64,000 bases of DNA from Beijerinckia mobilis (GCF_000745425.1 NZ_JQJH01000003.1:265120-329119); one strand, 5' to 3'. Shown: positions 1 to 11,515, numbered from the stretch's first letter. Numbers and translations: made by a program. Notes: a model not told the origin generated them from the letters alone.

Positions 1-1308
1 TCCGATTTTAAGCGTGACCAGGCCGCCTGGCGGGGTGAACTTGATGGCATTGGTCAGGAGATTGAGCATCACCTGCCGAAGAGCCCGTTCATCGGCCCAA
101 AGACGCGGGAGATTGGGCTCGACGAATTCCTCGATCGCGATACCGCGCTTCTTGGCCTTCAATGCCATTAGGTGGTGGCATTCGCCAATGATGGCAGCGA
201 GCGATACCGATTCTTCCTTGAGATCGACGCGACCGGCCTCGATGCGTGAAAGGTCGAGGATTTCATTGATCAAGGTGAGAAGATGCTGGCCACTTGAGTG
301 GATGTCGTTCGAATAATCCTTGTAAGACGAAATGACATGAGCGCCGAATAATTCACCTTTCATGACCTCGGAAAAACCAAGGATGGCGTTCAGCGGCGTG
401 CGTAGCTCATGGCTCATCGTGGCGAGAAAGCGCGATTTCGCGAGATTGGCTTCCTCCGCCCTGCACCGGGCGAGATCGCTATTGACGCGGGCCCGTTCGA
501 GTTCGGTGATCAACTCGTCTTTCTCGGTCTGAATAGTCAATTTTTCTACGATGATATGACCGATCTTCCGCGCTATGATTACAAAATAGATCAAAATAGC
601 GCCGGAAAGTCCGGAGAGCGGGATCGCCGCGCTCCAAACAGGCACCAGCCTCGCCAAGAGGATTGTCGCGATTCCCAGCGGCAACAGGGGGCCGGCGATA
701 AGCCTCGGGATCGGCGCTGTAATACGCAGATTGGCCGCAGCGTATATAAGGGCGAAGACGAGGCCGGCCGTCAGCGCGATTTCACCGCCGGCATTGATGA
801 GCTGGCCGATGAAAAGACCCCATAACAGGCCATAGCTTATCTCGCCGAGGGAAAATCCTCTCAGCCAGAACAGAAGGACCTCGTTCCTTGGCGGATGGGA
901 ACCCACCGGGCCATGGAATTGCTGGAGTGCTCTGCGCGTCAGGGTCAGTAGGCCCAGGGAGAGAAAAAGCCAGCCACAGACGAAAATTGCATTGAGCCAG
1001 ACGAGACCGGTCAGCGCCAAAGCGATGCTTTGAATAGCCAGCATTGTAAGAGAATCGATGCGGCGCGTCGAATAAGTCTGGGCCAGATCGAGCAGGAAGG
1101 CGGCATCCGCCGCCGGTTTTTTCGCGCGCCGGGATCTCGCCTTTGGCTCGGTCGACACTGTCGTCTGGGAATTGGGCGTAACGACCGAAGTGTCGCGGGT
1201 CAAATCATTGGCTGGTGGCGCGGCGGAGCGCATCGCTGCCGAACAACCTGTCGAAAGAAAGCTGTTGGTGGAGGGACGCACGGCTGCATGCATGGTCGAG
1301 GGAACCAT
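1..1308 (-). CDS. Membrane-bound sensor histidine kinase, C-terminus cut by window edge
   Basis: The reverse strand is open from about 1308 through position 1 with no stop, so the gene continues outside the window. The translation starts with a polar N-terminus, then has several hydrophobic helices (for example VWLNAIFVCGWLFLSLGL), a linker helix, and a dimerisation/phosphoacceptor motif TMSHELRTPLNAILGFSEVM containing the His. The N-box start (MLNLLTNAIKFTPPGG) lies at the very edge. The H-box and the following INEILDLSRIEAGRVDL stretch resemble PleC/DivJ/PdhS-type kinases of alphaproteobacteria. The ATP-binding G boxes and any receiver domain are missing from view. In-frame starts exist at 1308, 1293 and 1233, and none has a clean ribosome site. 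No partner response regulator is visible. The kinase call is firm; the signal is unknown. Confidence 0.85.
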   Translation of the reverse strand, partial: MVPSTMHAAVRPSTNSFLSTGCSAAMRSAAPPANDLTRDTSVVTPNSQTTVSTEPKARSRRAKKPAADAAFLLDLAQTYSTRRIDSLTMLAIQSIALALTGLVWLNAIFVCGWLFLSLGLLTLTRRALQQFHGPVGSHPPRNEVLLFWLRGFSLGEISYGLLWGLFIGQLINAGGEIALTAGLVFALIYAAANLRITAPIPRLIAGPLLPLGIATILLARLVPVWSAAIPLSGLSGAILIYFVIIARKIGHIIVEKLTIQTEKDELITELERARVNSDLARCRAEEANLAKSRFLATMSHELRTPLNAILGFSEVMKGELFGAHVISSYKDYSNDIHSSGQHLLTLINEILDLSRIEAGRVDLKEESVSLAAIIGECHHLMALKAKKRGIAIEEFVEPNLPRLWADERALRQVMLNLLTNAIKFTPPGGLVTLKIG

Positions 1309-1720
1309 CTCTTGACGAAAAATTCATTCGCGACTCCGAACCATGGAGGAGAAAAATGAATGCAGGGCTCATCTAGAAAAGATATTTTGATTCAAACTAT
1401 TCCGATTATTTCTTGAGAGAATGAAGTAAATGGCGACAGATCTCGCATGCTCATTCTTGCTACCCTACGAAACTGGTGCGAAGCCGGAGATGCCGTGTGA
1501 GGAAAGCCAGACGACGTTCTGGGGGCGCTTTGGCCGGGGATTTGAATTGTTGAGCCAGGCGGCCGCATATGCTGAGGCTCGCCTTGGCTTGTGCTGGCGC
1601 ATGTTGTCAGTGCCATTGAAGTGTTTGAAAGAATTTTCATTTCTGGATCGGAGTGGAAAATACACTGATCTTGTTGAGTGGGCGCTTCCGAATACGCCCT
1701 GAATCGAAAGGAAGCCTTGG
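1309..1720. other. Intergenic region, no supported gene
   Basis: This stretch separates the divergent kinase and uracil-DNA-glycosylase-family genes. A 90-codon frame at 1430-1702 (+) has no recognisable domain, so I do not call it. The segment presumably holds both promoters, but I see no clear boxes. Confidence 0.4.
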
Positions 1721-2347
1721 GTGGGAGATGCGCTTGCCGCCTATGCGGCCTCGATCCGGTCTTGCCAGCTTTGCCGCGAACAGCCTTTGAAGAATCCACT
1801 ACCGCATGAGCCAAGGCCGGTCTTGCGCGTTTCGGAGACGGCGCGTCTGCTCATCGCCAGCCAGGCACCGGGCGTCCGTGTGCATCAGACCGGACTTTCC
1901 TTCAACGACGCTTCAGGGGACCGTCTGCGCGGCTGGATGGGGATCGATCGCGACCTGTTTTATGATGAAACGCAGATCGCCATCGTGCCCATGGGATTCT
2001 GCTTTCCGGGGCATGACGCGAAAAAAGGGGATTTGCCGCCGCGCCCGGAATGCCGGCAACATTGGCATGATGGTTTATTCGCTCTCATGCCGCAGATCGA
2101 AGTGATTCTGGCGATTGGTCGCTACGCCCAGGACTATCATTTCGCGCGATTGGGCCGTCCCTTGCCGAAGCGGTTGCGCGTCGACGAGATCATCCGCTCC
2201 AGTGCCGATTATTCGCCGGTGACGCCCCGAATCATCGCTCTACCGCATCCTTCCTGGCGCAATAGCGGTTGGATCAAGCGTAACCCCTGGTTCGAAAGTG
2301 AAGTCCTGCCGCCGCTGCGCGCCGCCGTGGCGTCCCTGACCACCTGA
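1721..2347 (+). CDS. Uracil-DNA glycosylase family protein
   Basis: The 208-residue protein resembles the uracil-DNA glycosylase superfamily (COG1573-like). It has a CxxC-like start (SCQLCREQP), the SQAPG segment in place of the usual GEAPG motif, a GLSFNDASGDRLRGWMG segment, and the C-terminal LPHPSWRN motif typical of the uracil-recognition loop. The start is GTG at 1721, preceded by AAAGGA at a suitable distance. Proteins of this group are often annotated simply as UDG family, and activity on uracil is not certain because the motif-1 residues differ. It would act on DNA in the cytoplasm. It stands alone, divergent from the sensor kinase. Confidence 0.8.
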   Translation: MGDALAAYAASIRSCQLCREQPLKNPLPHEPRPVLRVSETARLLIASQAPGVRVHQTGLSFNDASGDRLRGWMGIDRDLFYDETQIAIVPMGFCFPGHDAKKGDLPPRPECRQHWHDGLFALMPQIEVILAIGRYAQDYHFARLGRPLPKRLRVDEIIRSSADYSPVTPRIIALPHPSWRNSGWIKRNPWFESEVLPPLRAAVASLTT

Positions 2348-2993
2348 CATGGCGGTTAAAAAATATCATAATTTATATTGCTTTATTACTGGATCGAATC
2401 CTAGCGACAGCGCCATCCATGAGTCGATGAGCCTTCTCAATCCGCTTGGCGTTGTATTAAACTGCTCGATAAATTGGATCAGCAGCCGATGCTTTATCTA
2501 AAAATAAACCTATGATAAAAAACGTAAAAATGGCATAAGGCCTTCCGTTTGTTGCTATCCGGTGTGTCTAATTCGTGTAAACTCGGCACGCGCTTTGAAA
2601 CCGTTGGAAACGGCCTCGCTTTTTGGGGAGCGTTTCGAAAAGGGCGCTAAGGGATGCGCTATGACGAGAAGGTGGCGCTTGGCGATTTCTAAACCGATTG
2701 TTACATTCAAAAATGAACAGGTGGCGACAGGTGATCCTTTTCAATAACGGCTTTCGTCGGAAACGGGTGACCCGAACCACGTATATCTGTTTAAGTGTTT
2801 GATAATTAGTAGATTTTTGAGAAGGCAGAGAGGCCAAAGGCAGGCCGCGGCTAGTTGCGCGGGGATCTTCGCGGGCACGTGGTGATCAGGCCTTCGATCA
2901 ATCCGTGGTTTTGACGGGGGGATGGACCCCGATGGAAACCATGATGGCAAGGACACGATGCAGACGATTTACGGTGCTGGAGGGAAAGGTCGG
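2348..2993. other. AT-richer intergenic gap
   Basis: About 650 bases with lower GC than the neighbours and no frame with protein-like composition. It separates the UDG-family gene from ppx. A strong ribosome-binding sequence (GGAGGGAAAGG, about 2979-2989) near its right end serves ppx. Confidence 0.4.
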
Positions 2994-4094
2994 ATGAGGA
3001 GTGGCGGCGAATTTGCCGGTGCGGCGCTTCCCGACGATTCTCTTTCACCCTTTCAGCCGCCATTGCGCAATCACATCTATGCTGCTCTCGATCTTGGAAC
3101 CAATAATTGCCGTCTCCTGATCGCCAAGCCTACCCTGCATGCCAATTGCCAGGGAGGCTTCCGGGTCGTTGATTCCTTCTCGCGCATCGTCCGGCTGGGA
3201 GAAGGACTGTCCCGCACCGGGCGTCTTGGCGATGCGGCGATCGGGCGGACGCTCGAGGCGCTTGAGGTCTGCCGCGACAAAATGCAGTTGCGCGGGGTAA
3301 CGCGCGCCCGGCTGATTGCGACGGAGGCCTGCCGTTCTGCCGAAAACGGGGCCGCCTTTCTGGAACAGGCGCGGGCGGTCACTGGTCTCGATCTCGAAAT
3401 CGTGGATCGAGAGACCGAGGCGCATCTCGCCGCCGCAGGGTCGGCTTCGCTCGCTGATACGGCTGCCGAAGGCGTGCTGCTGTTCGATATTGGCGGCGGC
3501 TCGTCCGAAGTCGTCTGGCTCGGGCGTGAACGCGATAATGGCGAGATCGGCGGCGTCAGAGCGCCGGAGGTGATTTTGCGTGAGCGCGTGCGGTTCTGGA
3601 CGTCGCTGAAACTTGGGGTCGTGACGCTCGCGGAAAAATTCGGTGGTCTCGATGTTTCCGACGAGACCTTTGAGGCTATGACCGATTATGTCGGCGCGGA
3701 ACTGGCGCATTTCGTCGAGCAGGTCGGCGCTGAATATCGGTGCCGTAATTTTCACCTGCTTGGCACCTCGGGAACGGTTACGACCATTGCCGGCGTCTAT
3801 CTCGGCCTTTCACGCTACGACCGGAGGCGGGTCGACGGATTGTGGATGACCAGTTATGAAGTTGATCACGCGATCTCGCGCCTGCGCGGGATGAGCTTTC
3901 AGGAGCGCGCGGCCAATGGCTGCATAGGGCTTGGAAGGGCCGATCTGGTCCTTGCCGGATGCGCTATTCTGGAGGCGATTCGCCGCGCATTTCCCGCCGA
4001 ACGCGTGCGCATTGCCGATCGCGGCCTGCGTGAAGGCATATTGATGCAGATGATCGGGGCCGATCGGCTGCAAGCGGACGTCTGGCGGCGATGA
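2994..4094 (+). CDS. ppx: Exopolyphosphatase / Ppx-GppA phosphatase family
   Basis: The protein carries the ASKHA-fold signatures of Ppx/GppA: the phosphate-1 motif AALDLGTNNCRLLIA near the N-terminus, a DIGGGSSEVVW phosphate-2 motif, and the LLGTSGTVTTIAGV stretch. Such enzymes remove phosphate from polyphosphate or from pppGpp in the cytoplasm. The length (366 residues) fits the short alphaproteobacterial type without the C-terminal HD domain. I chose ATG 2994 because GGAGGGAAAGG lies just upstream; in-frame ATGs at 2922 and 2958 would add 24 or 12 residues of low-complexity N-terminus. rlmE follows on the same strand 184 bases downstream, the usual arrangement in Hyphomicrobiales. Confidence 0.9.
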   Translation: MRSGGEFAGAALPDDSLSPFQPPLRNHIYAALDLGTNNCRLLIAKPTLHANCQGGFRVVDSFSRIVRLGEGLSRTGRLGDAAIGRTLEALEVCRDKMQLRGVTRARLIATEACRSAENGAAFLEQARAVTGLDLEIVDRETEAHLAAAGSASLADTAAEGVLLFDIGGGSSEVVWLGRERDNGEIGGVRAPEVILRERVRFWTSLKLGVVTLAEKFGGLDVSDETFEAMTDYVGAELAHFVEQVGAEYRCRNFHLLGTSGTVTTIAGVYLGLSRYDRRRVDGLWMTSYEVDHAISRLRGMSFQERAANGCIGLGRADLVLAGCAILEAIRRAFPAERVRIADRGLREGILMQMIGADRLQADVWRR

Positions 4095-4278
4095 GACACT
4101 GTGTGCCGTGAAACCTGCACGGCCGTTATGCTTGTCCTCGGGTTTTGACCGTAATTTCATGGCTCTTTGAACTTGAGCTCATGTGATCAATAAGCGTCGT
4201 CAGAATCCCGTCGCTCTCTTTGCGGGACCTGATCTCCTTTGAATTCGACATCATTCCATCTCTTGCCGGGACGTCACG

Positions 4279-5004
4279 ATGACTGAGGGCACCTCATCGG
4301 GCCGCGAAGGCGGCCGTTCTTTGAAGACACGCGTCAAGACGGCACGCAAGCGCTCGCTCTCCTCAACGCTGTGGCTCGAACGGCAGCTCAACGACCCTTA
4401 TGTCGCGCGAGCCAAGCGCGAGGGAATGCGCTCGCGCGCCGCCTACAAATTGCTGGAAATCGATGAGCGTTTTCCGTTCCTGAAACCGGGACAGAAAATC
4501 ATTGATCTCGGAGCCGCCCCCGGCGGCTGGTCGCAAATCGCCGTCCGCAAGAGCCAGAGCGAGCAGGGCCGTGGCCGGGTCATCGGTATCGACCTTCTCG
4601 AAATCGCCCCGCTTCCGGGTGCTGAATTCAAGATCATGGATTTTCTCGACCCTGCCGCGCCGCATTTGCTGGAAGAATGGCTTGGCGCAAAGGCCGATGT
4701 GGTTCTCTCCGACATGGCGGCTAATGCGACCGGCCATAAGAAGACCGACCATTTGCGCATTGTCGGGCTTGTTGAACTCGCCGCCGATTTCGCAGCCGAT
4801 GTGCTCGCGCCGGGCGGCAGTTTTCTCGCGAAAGTGCTGCAGGGAGGCACGGAAAATGCGCTTCTTGCCCGGTTGAAGAGGGATTTCGCGACAGTGCGGC
4901 ACGTCAAGCCGCAGGCGAGCCGGGCCGATTCTTCCGAGCTCTACATGCTGGCCACGGGCTTTCGTGGAGCATCTGCGGAACCGCCCGTGGATCCGGAGGT
5001 GTGA
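4279..5004 (+). CDS. rlmE: 23S rRNA 2'-O-uridine methyltransferase (FtsJ/RrmJ)
   Basis: The 241-residue SAM-dependent methyltransferase modifies U2552 of 23S rRNA late in 50S assembly. The SAM-binding motif [13 protein letters not shown] is at about 75-86. The catalytic K-D-K-E tetrad is visible as K57 (SRAAYKL), D145 (LSDMAAN), K185 (FLAKVLQGG) and E220 (DSSELYML). The basic N-terminal extension of about 30 residues is common in alphaproteobacteria. It follows ppx on the same strand and converges with the MFS gene, whose stop lies 9 bases away, so there is no room for a separate terminator. Confidence 0.95.
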   Translation: MTEGTSSGREGGRSLKTRVKTARKRSLSSTLWLERQLNDPYVARAKREGMRSRAAYKLLEIDERFPFLKPGQKIIDLGAAPGGWSQIAVRKSQSEQGRGRVIGIDLLEIAPLPGAEFKIMDFLDPAAPHLLEEWLGAKADVVLSDMAANATGHKKTDHLRIVGLVELAADFAADVLAPGGSFLAKVLQGGTENALLARLKRDFATVRHVKPQASRADSSELYMLATGFRGASAEPPVDPEV

Positions 5005-5013
5005 CGCTCCGGT

Positions 5014-6510
5014 TCAAGGGGGATCATCGTTGGTTCGGCGGTTGGCGAGCTCTGCGCCGGCATCGGGAGCGAGGTGCCGGAAGACGAGCGCCGAACTGGC
5101 GGAAATCAATCCAACAGCGATGAAGGCCCAACGGAAATTGGCCGGCGTGAAAGGATCGCCGTTCGGCGTCAGCGCCGCAAAGACCTGTAGAAGACCGGCG
5201 GCGACGGCAATGCCGATGCTGAGGGACAATTGTTGCGCGACGGAGGCGAAGCTGGTCGCCTGACTCATCAGTTCGGTTTTAATATCGGCATAGGCTATCG
5301 CATTGATGCTGGTGAAGGCGAGTGACCGGAAGAACCCTCCGGCGAGGAGGAGGCCGAGCATCAGAATGAGCGGCGTCGAGGGGGTAAAGAGGCCATAAGT
5401 GGCGAGAATGGCGCCGGAAAGAAGCACGTCATAGATCAGGATGAAACGGAAGCCGAAGAGCCGCAGAATAGGTGTCGCGGTGGTTTTCATCAGCAGCGCG
5501 CCGACGGAGGCGATGAAGGTGATGGTGCCGGACTGAAACGGCGTCATGCCGAAGCCGATCTGCAGCATCAGCGGCAAAAGAAACGGCAGTGAACCAATGC
5601 CGATCCGGAACAGGGCGCCGCCTAGGACGCTCGCCCGGAATGTCGGAATGGCAAGCAGCTTGAGATCGAGCAGTGGATGTTCCGTCCGGCGCGCGTGGCG
5701 AAGATAAAGGCCGAGAAACAGGGCGCCGGAGGCGATGAGACTGAAAATGATCGCCGGAGGAACAAGGCCGCGACCGGCTCCGGCAAAGCCGAAGATCAAG
5801 GTGCCGAGACCAAGCCCCGAAAGCAGAAAGCCCCGGCTGTCGAGCGGCCGGACATGATCCTCGCGAAGGTTTTCGATATAGAGCAGGGCAAGGCAGAGCC
5901 CGAGAACGCCGATTGGCACATTGATCCAGAAAATCCACCGCCAATGAAAATAGGTGGTGATGAAACCGCCGAGAATGGGGCCCGTCACCGGCCCGAGCAG
6001 CGCCGGCACCATGAGATAGGCGAGCGCCCGCACGATGTCGGCGCGCGCGACGCTACGCAAAAGGACGAGACGCCCGACCGGCACCATCATCGCGCCGCCG
6101 ATGCCCTGAATGACGCGCGCGCCAACGAGCTCTGGCAAGGTGCTCGAAAAACCGCAGAGAACCGACCCGCCGGTGAAGACGATGATTGCCGCGCAGAAAA
6201 TCGTGCGCGCCCCGAATCGGTCCGCCGCCCAGCCGCTGACCGGAATAAAGACGGCGAGCGAGAAGAGATAGGATGTCATCGCCAGCTTAAGGGCGATGGG
6301 ATCCTCTCCAAGATCGGCGGCGATCGCCGGCAATGAGGTGGAAATGACCGTCGCGTCGAGATTTTCCATGAAGGCGGCGCAGGCCACGATCAATGCGACG
6401 AGAAGATAGCGGGGCATAACCGGATCACAGTCGGCAGGCGGATCCGGCGCGGATGAGCCTCCCTTAGCTTGATGTTCTTTTGCATGGAGCCTTGGTTCCG
6501 TGCGCTCCAT
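5014..6510 (-). CDS. MFS transporter, DHA2-type drug exporter
   Basis: A 498-residue integral membrane protein with about 14 hydrophobic segments, the number expected of the DHA2 (EmrB/QacA) family. It has the motif-A region GWAADRFGART between TM2 and TM3 and a motif-C-like LMVPALLGPVTGPILGGFI in TM5. Such proteins export drugs or small toxic metabolites by proton antiport. About 30 hydrophilic residues precede the first helix, and an internal ATG at 6417 would give a start typical of the family, so the true start could be there. No membrane-fusion partner or regulator lies next to it. The substrate cannot be inferred. Confidence 0.85.
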   Translation of the reverse strand: MERTEPRLHAKEHQAKGGSSAPDPPADCDPVMPRYLLVALIVACAAFMENLDATVISTSLPAIAADLGEDPIALKLAMTSYLFSLAVFIPVSGWAADRFGARTIFCAAIIVFTGGSVLCGFSSTLPELVGARVIQGIGGAMMVPVGRLVLLRSVARADIVRALAYLMVPALLGPVTGPILGGFITTYFHWRWIFWINVPIGVLGLCLALLYIENLREDHVRPLDSRGFLLSGLGLGTLIFGFAGAGRGLVPPAIIFSLIASGALFLGLYLRHARRTEHPLLDLKLLAIPTFRASVLGGALFRIGIGSLPFLLPLMLQIGFGMTPFQSGTITFIASVGALLMKTTATPILRLFGFRFILIYDVLLSGAILATYGLFTPSTPLILMLGLLLAGGFFRSLAFTSINAIAYADIKTELMSQATSFASVAQQLSLSIGIAVAAGLLQVFAALTPNGDPFTPANFRWAFIAVGLISASSALVFRHLAPDAGAELANRRTNDDPP

Positions 6511-6694
6511 TACAGGAATTGACTCGATCGTGGAATGCCGTCATCCGACGCAATCTGCACAGAGACGGGCTTGATGATGGGCTTTCCGCGTAAAAATCGC
6601 GCACTTTGCTTTACGGCGGAAGTTCGATCATGCTATGAGCCCCCGGCAACTCTTGTCGACATAATGACCTCCTCGAACCGCGCGCCCTGATTGA

Positions 6695-8224
<1,530 letters not shown>

Positions 8225-8228
8225 CGAA

Positions 8229-8666
8229 ATGTCGTTGCAAGCCGTTCTCCTGCCGGTTTTCGTCCAGTTCGGATTGACGACCTTCCTGTTGTTCTGGATG
8301 GTCGTCGACCGGCGGCGGCTGTTTCGCAGCGGCAAGGTACGGCTTGGCGATGTGGCGCTCGGCGAACAGGAGCCCTATCCGCCGCTCTCGCGGCAGATAG
8401 GCAATGCCTATAACAATCAATTCCAGATGCCGGTGCTGTTTTTTGCGCTGGTCCCTCTTGTCCTCATCGCCCGCAAGGCGGATCTCTCGTTCGTCGTGCT
8501 GGAATGGGGTTTCGTCGTCTGCCGCCTGCTGCATGCTTATGTGCATACGACCTCCAACAAACTGCCGTTGCGCGGCTCCTGGTTCGCGCTCGGCGGAATG
8601 TTTCTCTTGATGATGTGGATTCTGTTCGCGGCGCGTCTGTTCCTCTCCCCACCCATTGAGATTTGA
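8229..8666 (+). CDS. MAPEG family membrane protein
   Basis: A 145-residue four-helix membrane protein of the MAPEG family (COG3788-like). It shows the polar PPLSRQIGNAYNNQFQMPVLFF segment, whose RxxxNxxE-like region (here RQIGNAYNNQFQMP) is typical of bacterial members. Family enzymes bind glutathione or eicosanoid-like substrates, but the bacterial function is unproven. The ATG lies five bases after the guaB stop, and its TGA overlaps the next gene's ATG, so translation is probably coupled. The location between guaB and an RsmB/NOP gene is common in Hyphomicrobiales. Confidence 0.85.
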   Translation: MSLQAVLLPVFVQFGLTTFLLFWMVVDRRRLFRSGKVRLGDVALGEQEPYPPLSRQIGNAYNNQFQMPVLFFALVPLVLIARKADLSFVVLEWGFVVCRLLHAYVHTTSNKLPLRGSWFALGGMFLLMMWILFAARLFLSPPIEI

Positions 8667-9961
8667 TGATTCAAGCTGCCCGTTACAGCGCCGCGATAGA
8701 GATTCTTGCCGATATCGAAACCCGCCGCCGCCCCGCCGCCGATGCCATCAAGGATTGGGGGCATGCCCATCGTTTCGCCGGTTCGAAGGACCGTGCCGCC
8801 ATTTCCGGCCTCGTCTATGATGTTCTGCGCCGCAAAGCCTCCGCGGCGTGGATCATGGGCGAGGATACGCCGCGAGCCTTATTGCTTGGCTCGCTTCGGC
8901 TTGTGCATGGATTGGCGCTCGAAGCTGTCGAGAATCTGTTCAACGGTGAGGGCCATGCGCCGCAGCCTTTGAGCGAGGATGAACGGCAGCGCTATCGCGA
9001 TACCCTGCTTGCGCCAGCACCGGATCCGATCAGGGGCGATTATCCGCAATGGCTCGAACCGTCCTTCCTCAAGGTTTTCGGTACCGATGCCGCAGCCGAG
9101 GGTGAGGCGCTCGCCGCTCGCGCTCCGCTTGATCTGCGCGTGAATCTCCTCAAGGGTGATCGCGCCAAGGCGCTGAAGTCACTGGCGCATCTGAAGGCGG
9201 AGCCGACGCCTTTTTCTTCCGTCGGGTTGCGCCTGCCGCTTCTTCCGGATGGCAGGGCCGCGGCGCTCACCGCAGAGACGGCCTACGTCAAGGGCCTTGT
9301 CGAAGTGCAGGATGAAGGCTCGCAGCTCGCCGCGCTGCTCGCGCATGCACGCGCTGGAGAGCAAGTGCTCGATCTCTGCGCTGGCGGCGGCGGAAAGACG
9401 CTCGCCATGGCGGCGGCGATGAACAACAAGGGCCAGATCTATGCGAGCGATAATGATGGCCGCAGATTGGCACCGATCCATGCGCGTCTCACGCGCGCAA
9501 ATGTCCGCAACGTGCAGGTGCGTGCGCCGCGCGGCAGGATCGCACCGCTCGACGATCTGAAAGGGCGCTGCGATCTCGTGTTTGTCGATGCGCCATGCAC
9601 GGGAACAGGCACATGGCGGCGTAATCCCGACGCCAAATGGCGCATCCGGCCGGGCGCGCTCGAAGAACGGATCAAGCAGCAGGATGAAACGCTGGCGACG
9701 GCGGCGGCTTATGTGAAACCCGGCGGCCGCATCATCTATGCAACCTGTTCTGTCCTCGCGGAAGAAAACGAAGGTAGAATCGTCGATTTCCTCCGCGAGC
9801 ATGAGGATTACACGGCAAGGCCGGTTGATGACATGGTGCGTGAGGCTGAACTTCCGGCGCTCGCCCCATTCGCCTCGGCGCTTGGGCCGGGGCTGCGGCT
9901 CACGCCGAGGACGAGCGGCACCGATGGATTCTATGTCGTGGAGCTTACGAAGCGCGGATGA
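8666..9961 (+). CDS. RsmB/NOP-family RNA m5C methyltransferase (no NusB domain)
   Basis: A 431-residue SAM-dependent RNA cytosine-5 methyltransferase. It has the SAM motif VLDLCAGGGGKTLAMAAAM, the motif-IV Cys in DAPCTGTGTWRRNPD and the catalytic Cys in YATCSVLAEENEG. Unlike the paralogue at 19670 it lacks the NusB-like N-terminal domain, so it is probably not the classical RsmB. Its target could be rRNA or tRNA. The ATG at 8666 overlaps the preceding stop. A TTG at 8663 is also in frame. Its stop directly abuts the stop of the convergent hydrolase gene, with zero bases between them. Confidence 0.9.
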   Translation: MIQAARYSAAIEILADIETRRRPAADAIKDWGHAHRFAGSKDRAAISGLVYDVLRRKASAAWIMGEDTPRALLLGSLRLVHGLALEAVENLFNGEGHAPQPLSEDERQRYRDTLLAPAPDPIRGDYPQWLEPSFLKVFGTDAAAEGEALAARAPLDLRVNLLKGDRAKALKSLAHLKAEPTPFSSVGLRLPLLPDGRAAALTAETAYVKGLVEVQDEGSQLAALLAHARAGEQVLDLCAGGGGKTLAMAAAMNNKGQIYASDNDGRRLAPIHARLTRANVRNVQVRAPRGRIAPLDDLKGRCDLVFVDAPCTGTGTWRRNPDAKWRIRPGALEERIKQQDETLATAAAYVKPGGRIIYATCSVLAEENEGRIVDFLREHEDYTARPVDDMVREAELPALAPFASALGPGLRLTPRTSGTDGFYVVELTKRG

Positions 9962-11023
9962 TCAGTGAACACCCAGGAAGGCGAATGGCTTCGCCTCCTT
10001 GAAACTGTCCGTGGCATTGCCGGAATAGATATTGGTCTGTTCCGGTCCGAGATCGAGCTTGCGCACTTTTCCTGTCTCCGCCGAAAAGTCGATTGCCTTC
10101 AGATCGACCCAGAAAATGTTTGGCGTGAGTGCGGATTCAAAGAAATACAGTTTGCGCTTCTGGTCGGCGACGGTCCGCCACCGTGTCGAGGAAATATTGG
10201 GTTCCTCGGCTGTATTCAGCCCATAGGGGACGGATACATTACGAATGACGCCGAAGACGCTGGCGATGGTCTTGTTCGGTGACGCATCCTTGGGGATGGC
10301 GTTGATGTAGAAAGAGGCGCGGGCGAAGCGGTCGGAGGCTCTGTTGGTGCCCGGCAGCATGATTGTGCCACCGATCTGCTGCCAATAGGAATCCAGCGCC
10401 AATTGCTGTTCGAAGAGCGGCGAATTGGTCATGACCTGATATTTGCGATCATGGTGAATGACCTGCTTGCCTTTGACATATTCGATGATGGCGCTGTCAC
10501 CTTTGGCGTCCGAAATCGACAGATGCACAGTGGCAAGACGCGTTTCGCCCGGCACATTCGCCGTGGCGATCATAAACGGCTCCTTCGAGAGCGCATCCAC
10601 GGCCTCGGAAACCGTGGCGTAATTGTCGAGAACATATTGCGCCCAGGCAGCAATGCTGAGACCCGGTTTCGTCTTGTCGAAGGCCGGATATTCGGATTCG
10701 ACGAGCCAGAGCAGATTGGCCGACAGCCCTGCCTCATTGAGCCCGTCCGTCGTCGAGACATCGAAGCCGGAGGCAATGACACTGCCATATTTCGAGGTCC
10801 ATTGGAGGGAGTTCAATCCCGCCTCACCGCTGCGTTTCATGCCCCGGGGAAAAATCCACAGATTGGTGCCGACATCGGTCTTCCAATCCATCGATCGCGC
10901 CGTGACGACATTGCCGTCCTCCCCAAGAAAGACCGCGCGCGTGCAGGCTTCCACCACGGGTGTCGTCATGACGGTGGGGAGCAGGCCAAACAGGAACAGG
11001 AAGCGGGCCAATGATTGTGACAT
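9962..11023 (-). CDS. Secreted linear-amide C-N hydrolase (choloylglycine hydrolase / penicillin V acylase family)
   Basis: A 353-residue Ntn-hydrolase of the COG3049 family. The N-terminus is a signal peptide ending in VEA, which makes Cys27 (ACTRAVFLG) the new N-terminal residue and the expected nucleophile after processing. Family signatures include the TARSMDW stretch, DGLNEAGLSANLLWL and the MTNSP segment. Relatives cleave bile-salt amides, penicillin V or N-acyl-homoserine lactones. In a non-gut bacterium, amide turnover in the periplasm or acyl-homoserine-lactone cleavage is more plausible than bile-salt hydrolysis, but this is inference. It is a single gene, convergent with the RNA methyltransferase. 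Confidence 0.88.
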   Translation of the reverse strand: MSQSLARFLFLFGLLPTVMTTPVVEACTRAVFLGEDGNVVTARSMDWKTDVGTNLWIFPRGMKRSGEAGLNSLQWTSKYGSVIASGFDVSTTDGLNEAGLSANLLWLVESEYPAFDKTKPGLSIAAWAQYVLDNYATVSEAVDALSKEPFMIATANVPGETRLATVHLSISDAKGDSAIIEYVKGKQVIHHDRKYQVMTNSPLFEQQLALDSYWQQIGGTIMLPGTNRASDRFARASFYINAIPKDASPNKTIASVFGVIRNVSVPYGLNTAEEPNISSTRWRTVADQKRKLYFFESALTPNIFWVDLKAIDFSAETGKVRKLDLGPEQTNIYSGNATDSFKEAKPFAFLGVH

Positions 11024-11338
11024 AGGGGTTCATCCTTCCCGATACGAAAGCTGGAGCGTGTGAATAGTAAAGGGATTCTCCTTGCGATGGGAAGGCGTTC
11101 GGCAATCGTCGAGGAAGACCATTTCCGTTGAGGCGCATCGTCAGATGCGGGAGGACTGGCGCGATCGTGCGGTGTGGAAGGATGACCTCTGCCCCCAAGT
11201 GGAAAAATCTGCCGTGCACATCGATTTCCTGCACCTGCATGTTGAGCGGAATCGAGGCTTCGATTTTCTGCCATTGACACAGCGACGAGGCTTATGGGAT
11301 GGAGGAATGGCTCCGGGGCCAGAGGCCATCGGGCAGGA
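11024..11338. other. Intergenic gap before tRNA-Val
   Basis: About 315 bases with no supported gene. A TTGACA hexamer at 11274-11279 could be the -35 box for tRNA-Val, but no good -10 is seen at the right spacing. Frames on both strands look like chance. Confidence 0.3.
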
Positions 11339-11414
11339 GGGCGGTTAGCTCAGTTGGTAGAGCATCTCGTTTACACCGAGAGGGTCGGCGGTTCGAGCCC
11401 GTCACCGCCTACCA
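11339..11414 (+). tRNA. tRNA-Val (anticodon TAC)
   Basis: A 76-base cloverleaf. The acceptor strand GGGCGGT pairs with ACCGCCT (one G-U). The D-arm is TAGCTCAGTTGGTAGAGC, the anticodon stem is CTCGT with loop TTTACAC, and the T-arm contains GGTTCGAGCCC. The 3' CCA is encoded at 11412-11414. Confidence 0.96.
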
Positions 11415-11515
11415 GGGATAGCAGCGGCTTACCCCATCAGCTTCAGAAACTACCTCGGCACCTCCGGCCGTGAGCCAGGCGCATGACGCAGGCCCGCCTT
11501 CGTGGCCGAGGGCAA

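Noticed and set aside
1430..1702. 90-codon forward frame before the UDG-family gene
   Set aside because: There is no good ribosome site, no family and no conserved pattern. It is treated as intergenic.
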